A stretch of DNA of 64,000 bases from Daphnia pulex. Its lineage: Eukaryota > Arthropoda > Branchiopoda > Diplostraca > Daphniidae. The notes under the pieces are model-generated. The model did no database searches. It was not told the origin of the DNA and worked only from the letters and a program-made list of their open reading frames with translations. Each line of letters starts with the position of its first letter. Positions within the stretch are counted from its first letter, which is position 1. Location of the stretch: NCBI RefSeq assembly GCF_021134715.1, contig NC_060026.1, positions 3,100,001 to 3,164,000 on the forward strand. Direction: 5' to 3'. The position numbers were made by a program, and so were the translations under genes. Below are positions 53,348 to 64,000 of this stretch, piece by piece.

Positions 53348-55190
53348 TCAGAATGGCAACACGAAGGCCGCATAGAATTCAATTTGGCATTTGTTGACTC
53401 CTCGCTGGATTAGGACGTAGCCGCTGTCTCCCCATCCGGTTCCCCACGAGTTGCGCACGATCCAGTAATCGAGTCCGTTTTGATTACCCCAGCCGACAAT
53501 GACCATAGCGTGATTGACATCCAAGTTATCACAATCCGTGTCATCGTACACGCCATCCCTTTCAAATAAAAGTATAATAAACCTCATTTGTCATAAATCC
53601 AACGAATTAAGCCATCTAATTGTCAATGAACCATGGCAATCAGATAGCGAGTTGTATAAGCAATTTTGACATGAAATGGATTCAACTTTTTCTAGATCGC
53701 TCAATTTTTCTGAGGATTATTTGTTGCGTAATAACACTTACATGTAGGAGTAAAAAGATTCGGCCACTGCAAAGGCAACTGCCAAGGGGCCGAGTTTTTG
53801 CAGAGCTACTTGCATGGTCACAGCATCATTGGCTGGGATGTAACTGATCATAAAAACCCGAGCACTGGCCAGGAAAAACCAGAACGGGATCGGACAAGAA
53901 CTTTGCTAAGAGCTCATATAAATGCAATTAAAAGCCACGAAAATAAAAAAAATGATGTAAAATTTTTTGAGAGAATTATTTTTAAGACGCACCGTGGCTG
54001 TGTAAGGGTATTTTGAGTCCCGTACAATTCCGCCAGTTATCTTGATATATTTCCAGGTCTGCGTGTACCATCCGCCGCTGCATCCGCCGTCAATTTTGTC
54101 GCAATCGACCAGCTGCTGTTCGCTAAATGTTGAGAAAGCCATCAAAGTATTAGAATCTAAAAAAAAATGTTCGAATTATTATTATTATTTTTGATTATTT
54201 GACTCACCTCAAAACGATAGGAGTTTGTTTGTGTTTCTTGCAGTAATTGAATTCGATTGGAGCGACTGCAGCGAACGCCCAACAGCTTCCACACTTGATT
54301 GAATTAAAGGAATTCGAAAGGAATCATTTATTTTCGAATTACAAATAAATTCATAATGCATGATATCAATTATAAGGTGAGTTACCGATCCCTGGTCTTT
54401 AACTGCCGCCATGCAAATGTCGGATCGATAGTCAAACTATACTTCCCATCAAAAATGAAAAAAAAAAAAAAAAGTGGATTAAATATAAAGATTTAGAAAA
54501 AAGCTCCGGTCAAACGAGTATTTAATTTAACAAATCAAATGATAACAACGAGGAATAACACTTGGCCTTAATACTTTGACAGAAAGAGCTTGTTGACTTC
54601 CCAGTAGATGACCTAAATGAATGGATTTCATCATCAACTGACTGGAAGGCGCCATGGAAGATTTGAGGCCGAGATATTTTGACTTTTCTGATGGCCACTA
54701 ATTACGCAATATGTAAAAAAAAAAGATAGAAAAAATTTTACTCCATTTGATGTGACGTTTATGTGTTATATATGTATGTGTTATATAGCCACTGATGAAT
54801 CGAAAAAAAGCCAGTAAGTCTGTCCTATTTGATATACCATGTCGGAGAATCTGTTCAATTCTTTTCTGTAGGACAGTGATGCTCCGCTGTTGTGTTGATT
54901 AATTTGTTGACGGTGAGCGAGGAAAATTGCCTTGTGAATGTCGTCTTCGGAGGAACTCGAGTAATCTTTTTTGTATTCAAACTTTGAATAATTGAAGCAA
55001 TGAAACATTTTGTAATTATCAATCCCAGTTATTGAAAAGTAATAATATCGCGAAATTTTCTTTGGCGTGTTATACTGTTATAGTTACAGTATAATCTAAC
55101 CTTGTAAGCGTTCCAAGCATCATCGTCAGAATTGCCATTGCTGAGATAGACAACCATAGCGAAGACGATCAAATGAATAGAGAATCTCAT
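53348..55190 (-). CDS. CP11: cathepsin L-like cysteine protease
   Basis: Exons 55101-55190, 54838-54981, 54575-54697, 54386-54436, 54208-54293, 53993-54122, 53742-53905 and 53348-53558 give 332 aa. Signal peptide ([18 protein letters not shown]), I29 prodomain (LNRFSDM; four codons shorter than CP9), Gln in [41 protein letters not shown]. The first donor is GTTAGA, weaker than the family GTAAG. Exon 7 reads [12 protein letters not shown], like CP9. All catalytic residues are present. Confidence 0.9.
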
Positions 55191-55281
55191 TTTTTTTTCC
55201 CGGCTGTATAGCCCGATCGAATCTGCATTCAAAGCTTCAAACACGGGCACAACCTGGTAGAACAAAGCCTGTATAGACCTG

Positions 55282-55310
55282 AAAAAAAAAAAAAAAAAAA
55301 AAAAAAAAAA
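55282..55310. repeat. Run of 29 A
   Basis: Homopolymer in the 5' flank of CP11, between the ATG and the promoter block. Likely a slippage tract; I see no target duplication or element attached to it. Confidence 0.8.
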
Positions 55311-55442
55311 CATTCAGCATATTCGTATGCAATTAATTATGTTCATAGTGAATAAGTCTTACCCTGGAGTTATAGTAGCGCTGCTCTATACGGCCCTATT
55401 ACAAAATCGCAAATGGTAGGCTATATAAAAATGATGAACGTG

Positions 55443-55510
55443 CAAACAAATCGGGACCGCTGTCGCTGAACGAGTGCCACTTTGAGTCGTCCAAGAAGCT
55501 TATTTTTATA
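55443..55510 (-). promoter_or_regulatory. Core promoter of CP11: TATA box and initiator block
   Basis: TATAAAAA on - at 55510-55503, then the block GTTCAGCGACAGCGGTCCCGA (shown to its core) at 55478-55443, shared with CP9. Spacing of about 35 bp fits a TATA-initiator promoter. The distance to the ATG (about 250 bp) suggests a 5' UTR intron. Confidence 0.55.
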
Positions 55511-55519
55511 TTGCTGCTG

Positions 55520-55769
55520 TATACTATCCGTTAACCAGTTGCTACTTGATTTTTTATTTATTTTTAGTTTACGCAAATGAGCATTTGGTGTATTGCTTTA
55601 TACGGTGATTTTATACCTGGACAAAGTGGTGGCCATAGAATTATCGTCGCCAATTTCCCTGGACGCCAGCAGCCGGCGCCAACCAGGGCATTTGAATCGG
55701 AGGGCGATCACAAATACCATCGTTGGGATCCGTCACGTGATGCTTCTGCTTTTCTTTTGTCTTTTTCTG

Positions 55770-55800
<31 letters not shown>

Positions 55801-56220
55801 AAGTTGGTTATATACATATCCTATACATGGGATGGACTTGGCAATCGCTACCCCACCCAGCACGAAAATAGAAAAAACAAACTGGAAATGGCTGAAACAA
55901 AAATAGAAATAACCCTACGTATTACGCTATCCAGGTTAGATTATCGCAACGGCTATATATATTCCATCCGCTATAGATTTCTATTTCAATCATCAGCAAA
56001 TCTTTTATTCTTCAATGCACAGCTCGTTTTTTTTTTTTTTGCGCAAGTTTAATCAAACCATGCACACTTGGAAATCGATAACGTATAATAGGTTCGTATA
56101 ATTTTTCAAAATTTGTTATTATTGCGTAGGAGAAGAGTGAGAAGAAGCTAATAGTTTAATGGGTTGATTCATCGAACCTGTTTCTTCACTTGTGTGGCCT
56201 AGGTCAGTGTCGTCGTAATT
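55520..56220. other. CP11-CP12 spacer, first part
   Basis: Holds a TTTTG repeat run near 55760-55800 and T-runs. No gene seen. Confidence 0.4.
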
Positions 56221-56649
56221 CAGTGTTAGATAATTAGGCCCTCGCAGCTGTATAGCCCAACGACTTCCCCCTGTGAAATGTCTTGGAGAAACACGACAAA
56301 ACGGAATGCAAAGTAAAAACGGGCTACATACTGTAGAATTCTAAAAAAAAAGAAAAAGAATAGTTTTGAAGGCGACAGTAAAATGCCCCATTTTGAGATA
56401 ACTCGTTTTTGAATGCTTGTTTCAATCAATCTCATCGTATACCTCACATGGAAATTTGAGCTAGACCTGAACAATTGTCCGATTTTCAAGTTCCCCCTAG
56501 AATTTTTTACGTTCGATGATGTGATAACTATATGCTGATGACTCCCGGCCGTGAAGATTTTACATTACAACAATTTCCTGGAAGTGGAATTATACGGGGA
56601 ATTTCATTTCGTTCCGCAGTGTTCTGTTTTTAGTCATGTTGTAGTAGAC

Positions 56650-56785
56650 CGTTCACTCTCAGCTTTGCTTGTCAAATATAGCTGCGCTGTAGTAACCGGT
56701 TTGAATTCAACAGTAGGGTTATATAGTATCTTACAGAAAAACAAAACACATCACAAACAGCATCATCTGTGGAGTAGTGAGTAAA
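56650..56785. promoter_or_regulatory. Conserved non-coding element, copy 4 (diverged)
   Basis: CCGTTCACTCTCAGC, AGCTGCGCTGTAGTAACCGGTTTGAATTC in two parts, and CAGCATCATCTGTGGAG match the order in copies 1-3. Lies between CP11 and CP12. Confidence 0.45.
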
Positions 56786-56799
56786 ATTTTCATCGACGG

Positions 56800-57600
56800 T
56801 TTATTTGCGGCGCCAGGTAACTTACAGTCAGGTACCAAGGCAAACAACATTTTGTTTTAAATTCAGTGTCTCGTGTCCCTCTTTAATTTTGATCATTCTA
56901 TTGTTTCGTCTGTTGCTATAGCAATTGGCTGGATGGAATTGACAGCGCAAATCTTACCCGGCAGTTAAAACGAAAACGCTGCTGCGAGGCAAACATCGTC
57001 GCGCCGTGTATAATTGAGAAACGGCTCCGACATTAATTACCTACGTATGGTGCAACAACTTTGGCTGCCTCTAGCGGTTGCTGCTTACCTCGGAATGCCG
57101 TCTATAATTACTAATCCTGAAACTATCAAATGGAGAACAATGTTTTACATTTTCCGAAACGTCAAACATTCCTTGCTCTTATCTACTTCCTACATTGCAA
57201 CGTAATTTGACGTATATGTAATTAATGTTCGGATAGCGACAATGAGCATTCTCCTTTTGTTGAATTTTATGATCTATCATAAAAGTTCCCCGATGGTGCT
57301 GTAAGATACTATACAGTGCAAAATCATTAATCGCTATGCATCCGCAGAAACTGGTTTGAAAATTCTGATTGCTCAAATTATTTGGTATTCAATTCATGTT
57401 ATGTTTAATTTCCATTTTTTAATCTGGTTGGCTAAGTTCGTTCATTTTAATTTGTCAGGAGAATTAAGACAACCCCGAAGACAACATTTATTGAGAATAG
57501 GTAAAAGAATTTCTTAAATATCAAAGTATCGATTATTAAATGCCGGCGCAAAAAACATGAGTCAGCGAGAGCTTATTCAATTGGATTATTTTTTCAGGTC
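56800..57600. other. CP12 3' flank, no gene seen
   Basis: No exon or mobile element recognised. Confidence 0.4.
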
Positions 57601-57620
57601 GATTCCGTACATGGAATAGT

Positions 57621-59268
57621 TTAGACTGGTACCACGAAGGCGGGATAGATTTCAATGCCGCATTTGTTGACGCCGCGCTGAATGAAAAAGTAGCCGGAGA
57701 GACCCCAATTGGTTCCCCACGAATTACGGACGATCCAGTAGTTGACTCCGTTGAGATTGCCCCATCCAACCAGCACAACGGCGTGATTGACGGCCTGTCC
57801 ATCACAAGCCGGATCGTCGTACACGCCGCTCCTGTCAACGCATCGTAAAGTATGTATCGCAATAGTATCGAATACTCGCAATAATTCAAATACTGCTGTT
57901 CTTATAACTTACGCATAAGAGTAAAAGGATGGAACGACGGTGATGGCAACAGCGAGTGGCCCGTATTTTTGCAGAGCTAATTGCATGGCCGTCGCATTGT
58001 TCGACTGGACGTACCCGAACGAAGACACCTTGGCTGCGATCATGGCGGTGGTGAATCTGCAAGTGCTTTTCTATACGTATAGAAAGAATTTTAGTTATTA
58101 CCAAGGATCCTCTAAAGGTAAATAGAGAAAAATGAATCATCAAACTGATAACTTACTTTAGCGGTGTAAGTGTAAAGCGTCTGCTTGGCAGATCCGCCGG
58201 CTTTCTTCAGATACGTCCAAGCATTCACGTACCATCCGCCGTTGCAGCCGCCGTCTCCTGTATCGCAATCAACCAGATGTTGTTCGCTACAATAAGAAAA
58301 GAAATGGAAGATTTAAAATTTTAAAGATTCCTAATTGCTTCTTTATTTATGACTTACCTCAAAACAGTGGTAACTTTGGCTTTCTTGCATTTTGAGAACT
58401 CGAGCGGAGCAATGGAGGTAAAAGACCAGCAACTACCACACTGTTACAGCAATTTGTCGTTGGTGCAAATAAAAAATTTGGCAAGTTAACTCTTGTTTAG
58501 CTGGTTTAAGGATGTTGCGAAATATTATACCTGCCCTTGGTTTTTAATTGCAGGTAAACAAGAGTCGTAGCGGAGGTCAAACTACTCTCCAATAAAAAAG
58601 AATTGTTTTCAGGATTTGGATGGTGATATAATTAGACAAATTTTAAAAATCAAGCTCAAATTTTGAAATTGCATCAATTTGACTTACGCTAGCGGGAGGA
58701 GCTGCACGACTTTCCAGGTCAACGCTGACGGACCTCATAAACGCCAGGGAAGGAACAGCAGTGGCATTGACACCGAGATAACTTCTCAACTCCAACGGCC
58801 ACTGAAAAAAAAAGAAATACCAAACGTAATTGATTATTAGCGCAATAAATTTAAACCTCTGACAAACGAATACATTATCTCTTAATTACCAGGTCGGAGA
58901 ATTGATTGTGTTCCTTTCGAAAGGTTCCAGCCTTTTCGCTGTTGTGCTTCTTGATTTGCTTATCTCTGGCCCGGAAAAGTTCTTTCCTGGTTTTATCGTT
59001 TTTACCCCCGTCAGAAGAAGGTCTGTAATCTTTTTTGTGTTTTTTCTGCATTTTGAAATATATTTAACGATCAAATCAATTTGAAACGCCTAATAGAATG
59101 GCCAGAGAATTCCCTAGATATCGGTTTCTAATGAATAGACTTAACCGAAAGCTTGTCTCTTGGGATATGCTTGTTTACCTTGAAATCTTTCCAGTGGTCA
59201 TCCTCGGAATAGCCTTTGATGACAGTTACGACGGTGGCAATAACTAGAAACACAAACAGCAACTTCAT
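57621..59268 (-). CDS. CP12: cathepsin L-like cysteine protease
   Basis: Exons 59179-59268, 58890-59045, 58688-58801, 58531-58581, 58358-58440, 58157-58286, 57913-58070 and 57621-57831 give 330 aa. Signal peptide (KLLFVFLVIATVVTVIKG), I29 prodomain (LFRARDKQIKKHNS, HNQFSDL), Gln in IKNQGQ, CGSCWSF (Ala to Ser after Trp), [26 protein letters not shown]. Complete and unbroken. It is the outermost array member and the first transcribed from this end. A 5' UTR intron is likely (donor GTAAGACTT near 59366, acceptor near 59294 on -). Confidence 0.92.
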
Positions 59269-59413
59269 ATTGTGGCTGAGTTAGTTTTATGACCTAAAGA
59301 ATATTAGCTAAATTTGATCGTTACGACACGAATGTGCAAAAATAGAATTCACCCAAGTCTTACCCAGAAACTGATCCGATCCGACTGATCGAGAAAATCT
59401 AGCAAGCTTCCTT

Positions 59414-59421
59414 TTTATATA
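59414..59421 (-). promoter_or_regulatory. TATA box of CP12
   Basis: TATATAAA on -, about 150 bp before the ATG. Confidence 0.6.
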
Positions 59422-59429
59422 GAAGTGGC

Positions 59430-60700
59430 TACCAAATCAAGAATAATTTTATGCGTGTCTACCTGTCCGCTTCTTCGTTCCATCTCCATTCGAGGAGTGG
59501 GCATGTAACCAAATTTAATCTGATGAAATATCCACCATAGTTTTATAATCATTTTCGAAATTCTTGGACCCGTTATTGCCCCGATTCAACTATACCCTGG
59601 TGGCTGTTTTCTTTTTCGTTCGCCGTCTCTGGACAACCGGTTTTATTATATATTAAAGCAATTCGTTATTTTTCTTAATAATTATGTTTATCAAAGTCAG
59701 TTCACGTGCTACGAGCGAAGATTTAATTTAAAATACCCGAAGCTTTTTGTTTGAGAGTCAATGATTTTTGGTCCCTTCTTTCGTGCGGATTTGATTCTTG
59801 GCAAAGAAAAAACGAGTGGGCATCTAATTTTCAGCAGCTCTGCAACCAGATAGCCTTTCAACGAACGAAAAAACCGGCCAACGGCCATATACTACTATTT
59901 GCATAAAGCTATCTCTCCTGGGAATCTAATACATGGCTAAACTAGAAAAAGTTGTTATGAAAAAAAAGGGACTCTTCGCATTACTTAAACGGGAAAATTT
60001 GACTAATTGTCAGAGAACAACACGAAGAATAGGAATGTCAAATGTCAACTATTTAATAACCAAAAAGGCTTAAAAATAAAACCTTCCTCCGAAATCCGAA
60101 TATAAAGTCGGCAGCGCCATATAGTCTCCTTATGTTAGTAATTGGAATTTGAAATTACGCAATTATTTTTAATAATTAAACAATTGCAAATGCTTTTTTA
60201 ATTTAGAAGAAATTAGAACACTATCGTTCTCGTCAGTCGTCAATGCGGACTAATATGAAAAAAAAAAAAGAAAAACAAAATATATGAAAATCTAAATTTT
60301 TTAAATATCTTAATAAGCAATATGGTGATAATTCAAATTTATTAGATTAATCGAATTGTTTAATTGTTTTTTCTTTAAAAAAAAAAAAAAAATGGAAAAT
60401 CAGGCAAGGGGAAGAGGGATCAAGGCTAGAGGAAATGGAAACAATAGGGGGGTGTTCCTGTCAATTACGTTTGGTTGTGCTGTAGCAGAGGTGCAGGTTG
60501 GATCTGCAGTTGAATAACTCGCCCCCCTGCACGTTTTAAGTTTCCTTAGAACTTTTCGTCTAAAGAAAGAAAAGAAGACGTTTTGCGGAACTTAAAGAAA
60601 AATCACAAGAAGTGGGAGTGCTTGAATTCACAATTCAGTCGTGTTTCTGGTAGTTTGTGGACTAACATCACGTGGCTATTAATTAGTCACCAAAAAACGG
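59430..60700. other. Boundary spacer between the protease array and the EAR gene
   Basis: AT-rich, with A-runs near 60258 and 60378. No protease relic or RNA gene seen. It should hold the promoter of the EAR gene. Confidence 0.4.
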
Positions 60701-60715
60701 AAAGGCTTCTTCAAC

Positions 60716-63700
60716 ATGGTCAAAGCCTTTTCCAAGGCACTGCTTTATTACGTACTTCCTATTTTTTGTTTTATCGTGTCGGGTCTGAGTCAAAGTCCTC
60801 TAAGGCAGGATTCGAATCATGCAATTACAGGTATATAAAAGGTCTATTTAATTTCCCTGATAAATTTTAACCTTTTCACTTTTCATTTCCTTTGCCTAAG
60901 GTTCTGAAAAATTCAACACAGCAGCTCTCTTTCCTTCGATAGCAGATCAGCTAAAAAAATTAAGCCATATTCGAAACCCTAGGCAAATTGATTCAGGGAA
61001 GCTTTATATGGATCATAGTGGTGAGTAATGACGAATCTAGTCTGTACAAGCTGCTGTTTATTTCCCATCGAAACCAAAGTATTCTTTGAAAACATGTGAA
61101 CTATGATGTTCCTCTAAATAGTTTAAGAATGCTTTCATGCCTGAGGAATCAGATGAGGCTTTGATATCTGCAATGTTGGAGAAATTTTGAAATTTCTGAA
61201 CTTCGTCATGTTCTTCTAATTTACAGGAAATCTTCTGCCAGTTTAGTGCACGAATCTAGAAAAAAGCTAGGTTTCATTGTGTGCATTACAGATTTTTCAA
61301 AATGTTACCCTTTGCCACCATATGTTGCAATTTGTTTCCAATCCTTCCACACAGATTAAGCCAGGTTTCCCAGGTAAAAAGAAACCAGTGAGATTTAATT
61401 CTTTAGCCCAGTCTTCAATATTCTTCATTTTTGACTTGCTGTAAATGTGGTGAGAATGAATCCACATTCTGAAAGTTTTCTTGTCTTCGGTTTTGGAGAT
61501 AGGGGCTAGAATATCTCCCTCTAGGAAGGTCAAGTAAGCAGGAAAATTATCCTTTACCCATTCTACTACTGAACCAATATAGATTGATTCTGGCTCCAAT
61601 GTACGTTGAAAACTTCTGAGTTCCAAATTGATCCCATTATGATTAGTTCTTCCTAGGTGCCCACTGTGCACTGATATTTGAGCTGGTATACTTGGGTAGG
61701 AATTAGGAAGTGATACACTTATATTAACCTTTGCCTGTAAATGGATGACAGTATAGAAAGAAATATTTCTCTCTGCTTCAAATATTCTTACCTCCATAAT
61801 GTTAAGGTTGATGTTATACTCCAGTTTTGGAACTTTGTCTCTTCCTAGTTTACCCGATAAAAAGTCGTGTAAATCAGAAATAACTCCAGGATCAATAAGC
61901 TCAAGCTCGCCCTTGTTTGGAAACATAGATCCCAGCATTTCCAGCTCAGAAAGCTGGAGCTCTATATTATTTTCTACATCACTGTTTGAATCCATCAAGT
62001 TACTCGTGTTTTGTAGTCTTGTTTACGTTTTCAATTGACGTAAGGTGCGTTGTTGCCGCTTTTATTTAATCTGAAGAAAAGTTGCATTTTATTGATAATA
62101 ATTGAAAATAATATTCAGTTGGACTAAACATGTATATGTGATTTTCTTTCAAGATGTTTGGGTGGTACAAGGCTTCAAGAATTTCCGAGGCTGTCCGAAA
62201 GCTGCACAACAATTCAAGGTTTTCCAAAATGCTGAAGATTGGTACGCCGTGATTGCTACCAATGCGGTGGAAAACAACACAGAAATTTACTCATTTTCTA
62301 CGGTATAAATATTTTAAAGTACTCTGCTTTTTTTGCGCATGGTCTAATCATGTTTTTTACAGCTAAACGGATGTGAAAAATTACTCGAAACGCTTCCGAC
62401 CCGCCTGGCGTTCGATTTTGAGGTCGTCCGCACTAATGACGTCATACGTATAGTCGTTTTGGAGAAGACCCCAGCCAAATACCCACACAAACGGATTGGA
62501 TCTTCAGTTTACACCATTAACTTTGCCACTAATGTGACTATCAGCGCCAACAGAAGAGAAGCGCTTCGCAGCGAAGATCCCACTTGCATCACTTCTTGGT
62601 TGTTTACTATTAATTGTATTCAAAACCAAATCCATCTTATAATTATTTGTTTTCGTCTTGAATAGGGAACAGTTTGGAATTCCACACGTCGCTATTTGTA
62701 ACGGCAAGAATCGTGATTTTAGAGGAATTGAAAGCTACTGGGCAAAGTCGTATATTTACTGTGCTAGTGGAGGCTATTTTGATCGGTGCGGAGAAATCGA
62801 GACACACTTTCCGAAGGCGATCCGACACTTCCGCATATTTTCCAAGCACTATTTAGCTGTTGCCAATTACCCTAACGAAACTGGTACAGATCGATGACTT
62901 TACGTTTCCAACTAAATTAAATTCCCTGTCTCTTAAATTTTAGTGGCTGAAGATGTCCCCACTGAAATTCTTCGATATGATCTTGGCTCAAAAATGTATA
63001 AACAGTTGCAGTTTTTGCCAACCAAGGGTGCATCTGATGTGTGCTTCTTGGACATTGGTACGGGACTGAATACCCTCCACTTCCTCGTGGTTGTGAATAG
63101 GCTTACTTTCGGTATGACAGATTCAATTCAGGAAATGCCACGTATTAATGTTTATAATTTCTGATCCGCTTAACCTCAGATTCCACAGGAAAGGGCAATA
63201 ACGATGCCACATCGCATGTTTATAAATTCATTGGCGAAAAATTCGAACCGTTTCAGTCTATTGCTATTGACAGTAAAACGACGGGATGCTTTGCTTATCA
63301 GGTAATTTTGTTTTGTGAAATTCACAGTAATTGATTCCTCATTTTAGCATTTCACTGTATTAGGAGAATGGTGGAAAATCGGCTTTGATATTTTCCACTT
63401 GGTGGGGAGTAGATGTTTATCAATACAATGGATGGCGTTTTGTAAGGGTCGTCCAGTATTCCAGCTTCGCTCTCGGTTCTGGAATCAACACTCTTGGAAC
63501 TCTGAAGATGAATAAGGAGACTTTTATAAGTATTAATATTTTTTAGATAATCAAAGAGGAAAAATACTAACCGGTGTTTTTTTTTCTGCATTGTCTTTTA
63601 GCTGTTGCAAACTCTAATCCAGCAAAATCCTTCAACGACAACTTGTTTTCACTAAAATTCTCTCAACAATTAAACGCCACCCTATCTACCGTTTTCTCAA

Positions 63701-63990
63701 AGGGCATGTCAACATGTCATCAACTGAGATCTGAACTTGAAGTCGATCCCTTGAGGCTCATAACGGAATTGTATCCACGTGCCGTTAAGAAGAATGACAC
63801 TGTTATCCAGTTGGGCAAGGTCGATTTCAGTTCTTTGAAAGCTGGTCGCGTCTGGACTAACCAGGTGAGTGTGTCTGCGATGTAAACATTTTTGCGTTGT
63901 TAAAATGAGCGTCTTGTTATTATTAGGTGGTACTGAAATCAAATATGTCGAGATTGGGAGCTACTCAAGTGATCCAGCTGAAAAGACTTG
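60716..63990 (+). CDS. Secreted EAR/EPTP-repeat protein, TSPEAR-like, 5' part
   Basis: Exons 60716-60830, 60901-61020, 62154-62302, 62363-62598, 62666-62883, 62944-63111, 63180-63301, 63364-63529, 63602-63864 and 63927-63990 join in frame; the gene continues past the window. The ATG at 60716 begins a signal peptide (ALLYYVLPIFCFIVSGLSQ). Repeated units such as EIYSFST, SHVYKFIGEKFEPFQSI and VDVYQYNGWRFVRVVQY fit the EAR/EPTP repeat (YxFxGxxFxxFQxI), which builds a beta-propeller in LGI, ADGRV1 and TSPEAR proteins. I see no laminin G domain before the repeats. Role here is probably extracellular or matrix binding. Intron 2 (61021-62153) encloses an antisense gene. Confidence 0.75.
61058..61995 (-). 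CDS. RWDD2: RWDD2-like protein: RWD domain plus DUF1115-type C-terminus
   Basis: Exons 61792-61995, 61309-61734 and 61058-61255 give 275 aa. N-terminal RWD features: LQLSELEMLGSMFPN, a beta-rich stretch, and LPNSYPSIPAQISV (the RWD YPxxxP motif). The C-terminal half has KTFRMWIHSHHIYSKSK, FFLPGKPGLICVEG and WWQRIRALNWQKI across the last intron, typical of RWDD2A/RWDD2B. The 57-bp intron (61735-61791) has GTAAGA and TTTACAG ends and no stop in frame, so retention would add 19 residues. The last intron splits WWQR/IRALNW. The molecular role of RWDD2 proteins is poorly known. The whole gene lies antisense inside intron 2 of the EAR gene. Confidence 0.85.
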
Positions 63991-64000
63991 GTAATAAAAT

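Noticed and set aside
55282-55310. A29 run as the tail of a processed retrocopy
   Set aside because: No intronless gene copy or flanking target duplication next to it.
56226-56360. Possible signal-peptide exon relic on - (RFYFAFRFVVF)
   Set aside because: It resembles the CP9 signal peptide over about 11 residues, but there is no start, no donor and no following prodomain exon; too little to call.
59430-60700. tRNA or other RNA gene in the boundary spacer
   Set aside because: No A-box/B-box pair or cloverleaf visible by eye; a covariance-model scan would be decisive.

Overview
The window is arthropod-type nuclear DNA, most like a small crustacean such as Daphnia. The reasons are many short (about 55-75 bp) GT-AG introns, AT-rich spacers, TATA boxes followed by 5' UTR introns, and large tandem arrays of secreted protease genes. 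The organism is an inference from style; all gene models were built by hand from splice signals and homology between copies.

Region 1 (1-780) holds the last three exons of a papain-like cysteine protease on the + strand. Region 2 (about 900-21900) is a tandem array of astacin zinc metalloproteases, all on +. Two genes are clearly intact (Ast1, Ast2 at 1486-8209) and one more is intact (Ast4, 11144-12496). Ast3 (8899-10287) has a one-base insertion just before its zinc helix. Ast5 (about 15228-16339) has lost its start and signal exon. A strongly decayed copy lies at 16845-17230. Ast6 (18097-19419) is open but uses a shifted splice acceptor. A long block of unknown nature (R) was duplicated with the astacins (R1, R2, R3) and recurs inverted at 26740-27970.

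Region 3 (22178-59268) is a minus-strand array of cathepsin L-like cysteine proteases with one shared eight-exon plan: signal peptide exon, two or three I29 prodomain exons, catalytic Cys exon, GCxGG exon, and a last exon with the catalytic His and Asn. Intact members are CP4, CP5, CP7, CP8, CP9, CP11 and CP12. Unusual members are CP1 (a hAT-type MITE inside exon 7), CP2 (no start ATG), CP3 (catalytic Cys changed to Ser), CP6 (prodomain only), CP10 (frameshifted and truncated) and a relic at 25487-25735. A second hAT-type MITE with a perfect 8-bp target duplication lies at 52679-53173.

Region 4 (60716-64000) leaves the protease clusters. A secreted EAR/EPTP-repeat protein gene starts on + and runs off the end. 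Its second intron contains a complete antisense RWDD2-like gene (61058-61995).

Working together: both protease families have signal peptides and inhibitory propeptides, so the locus probably makes extracellular, perhaps gut, proteases in bulk. The most interesting idea is that the cysteine protease array has also produced its own potential regulators: a secreted prodomain-only protein (CP6) and a Ser-for-Cys pseudoprotease (CP3).
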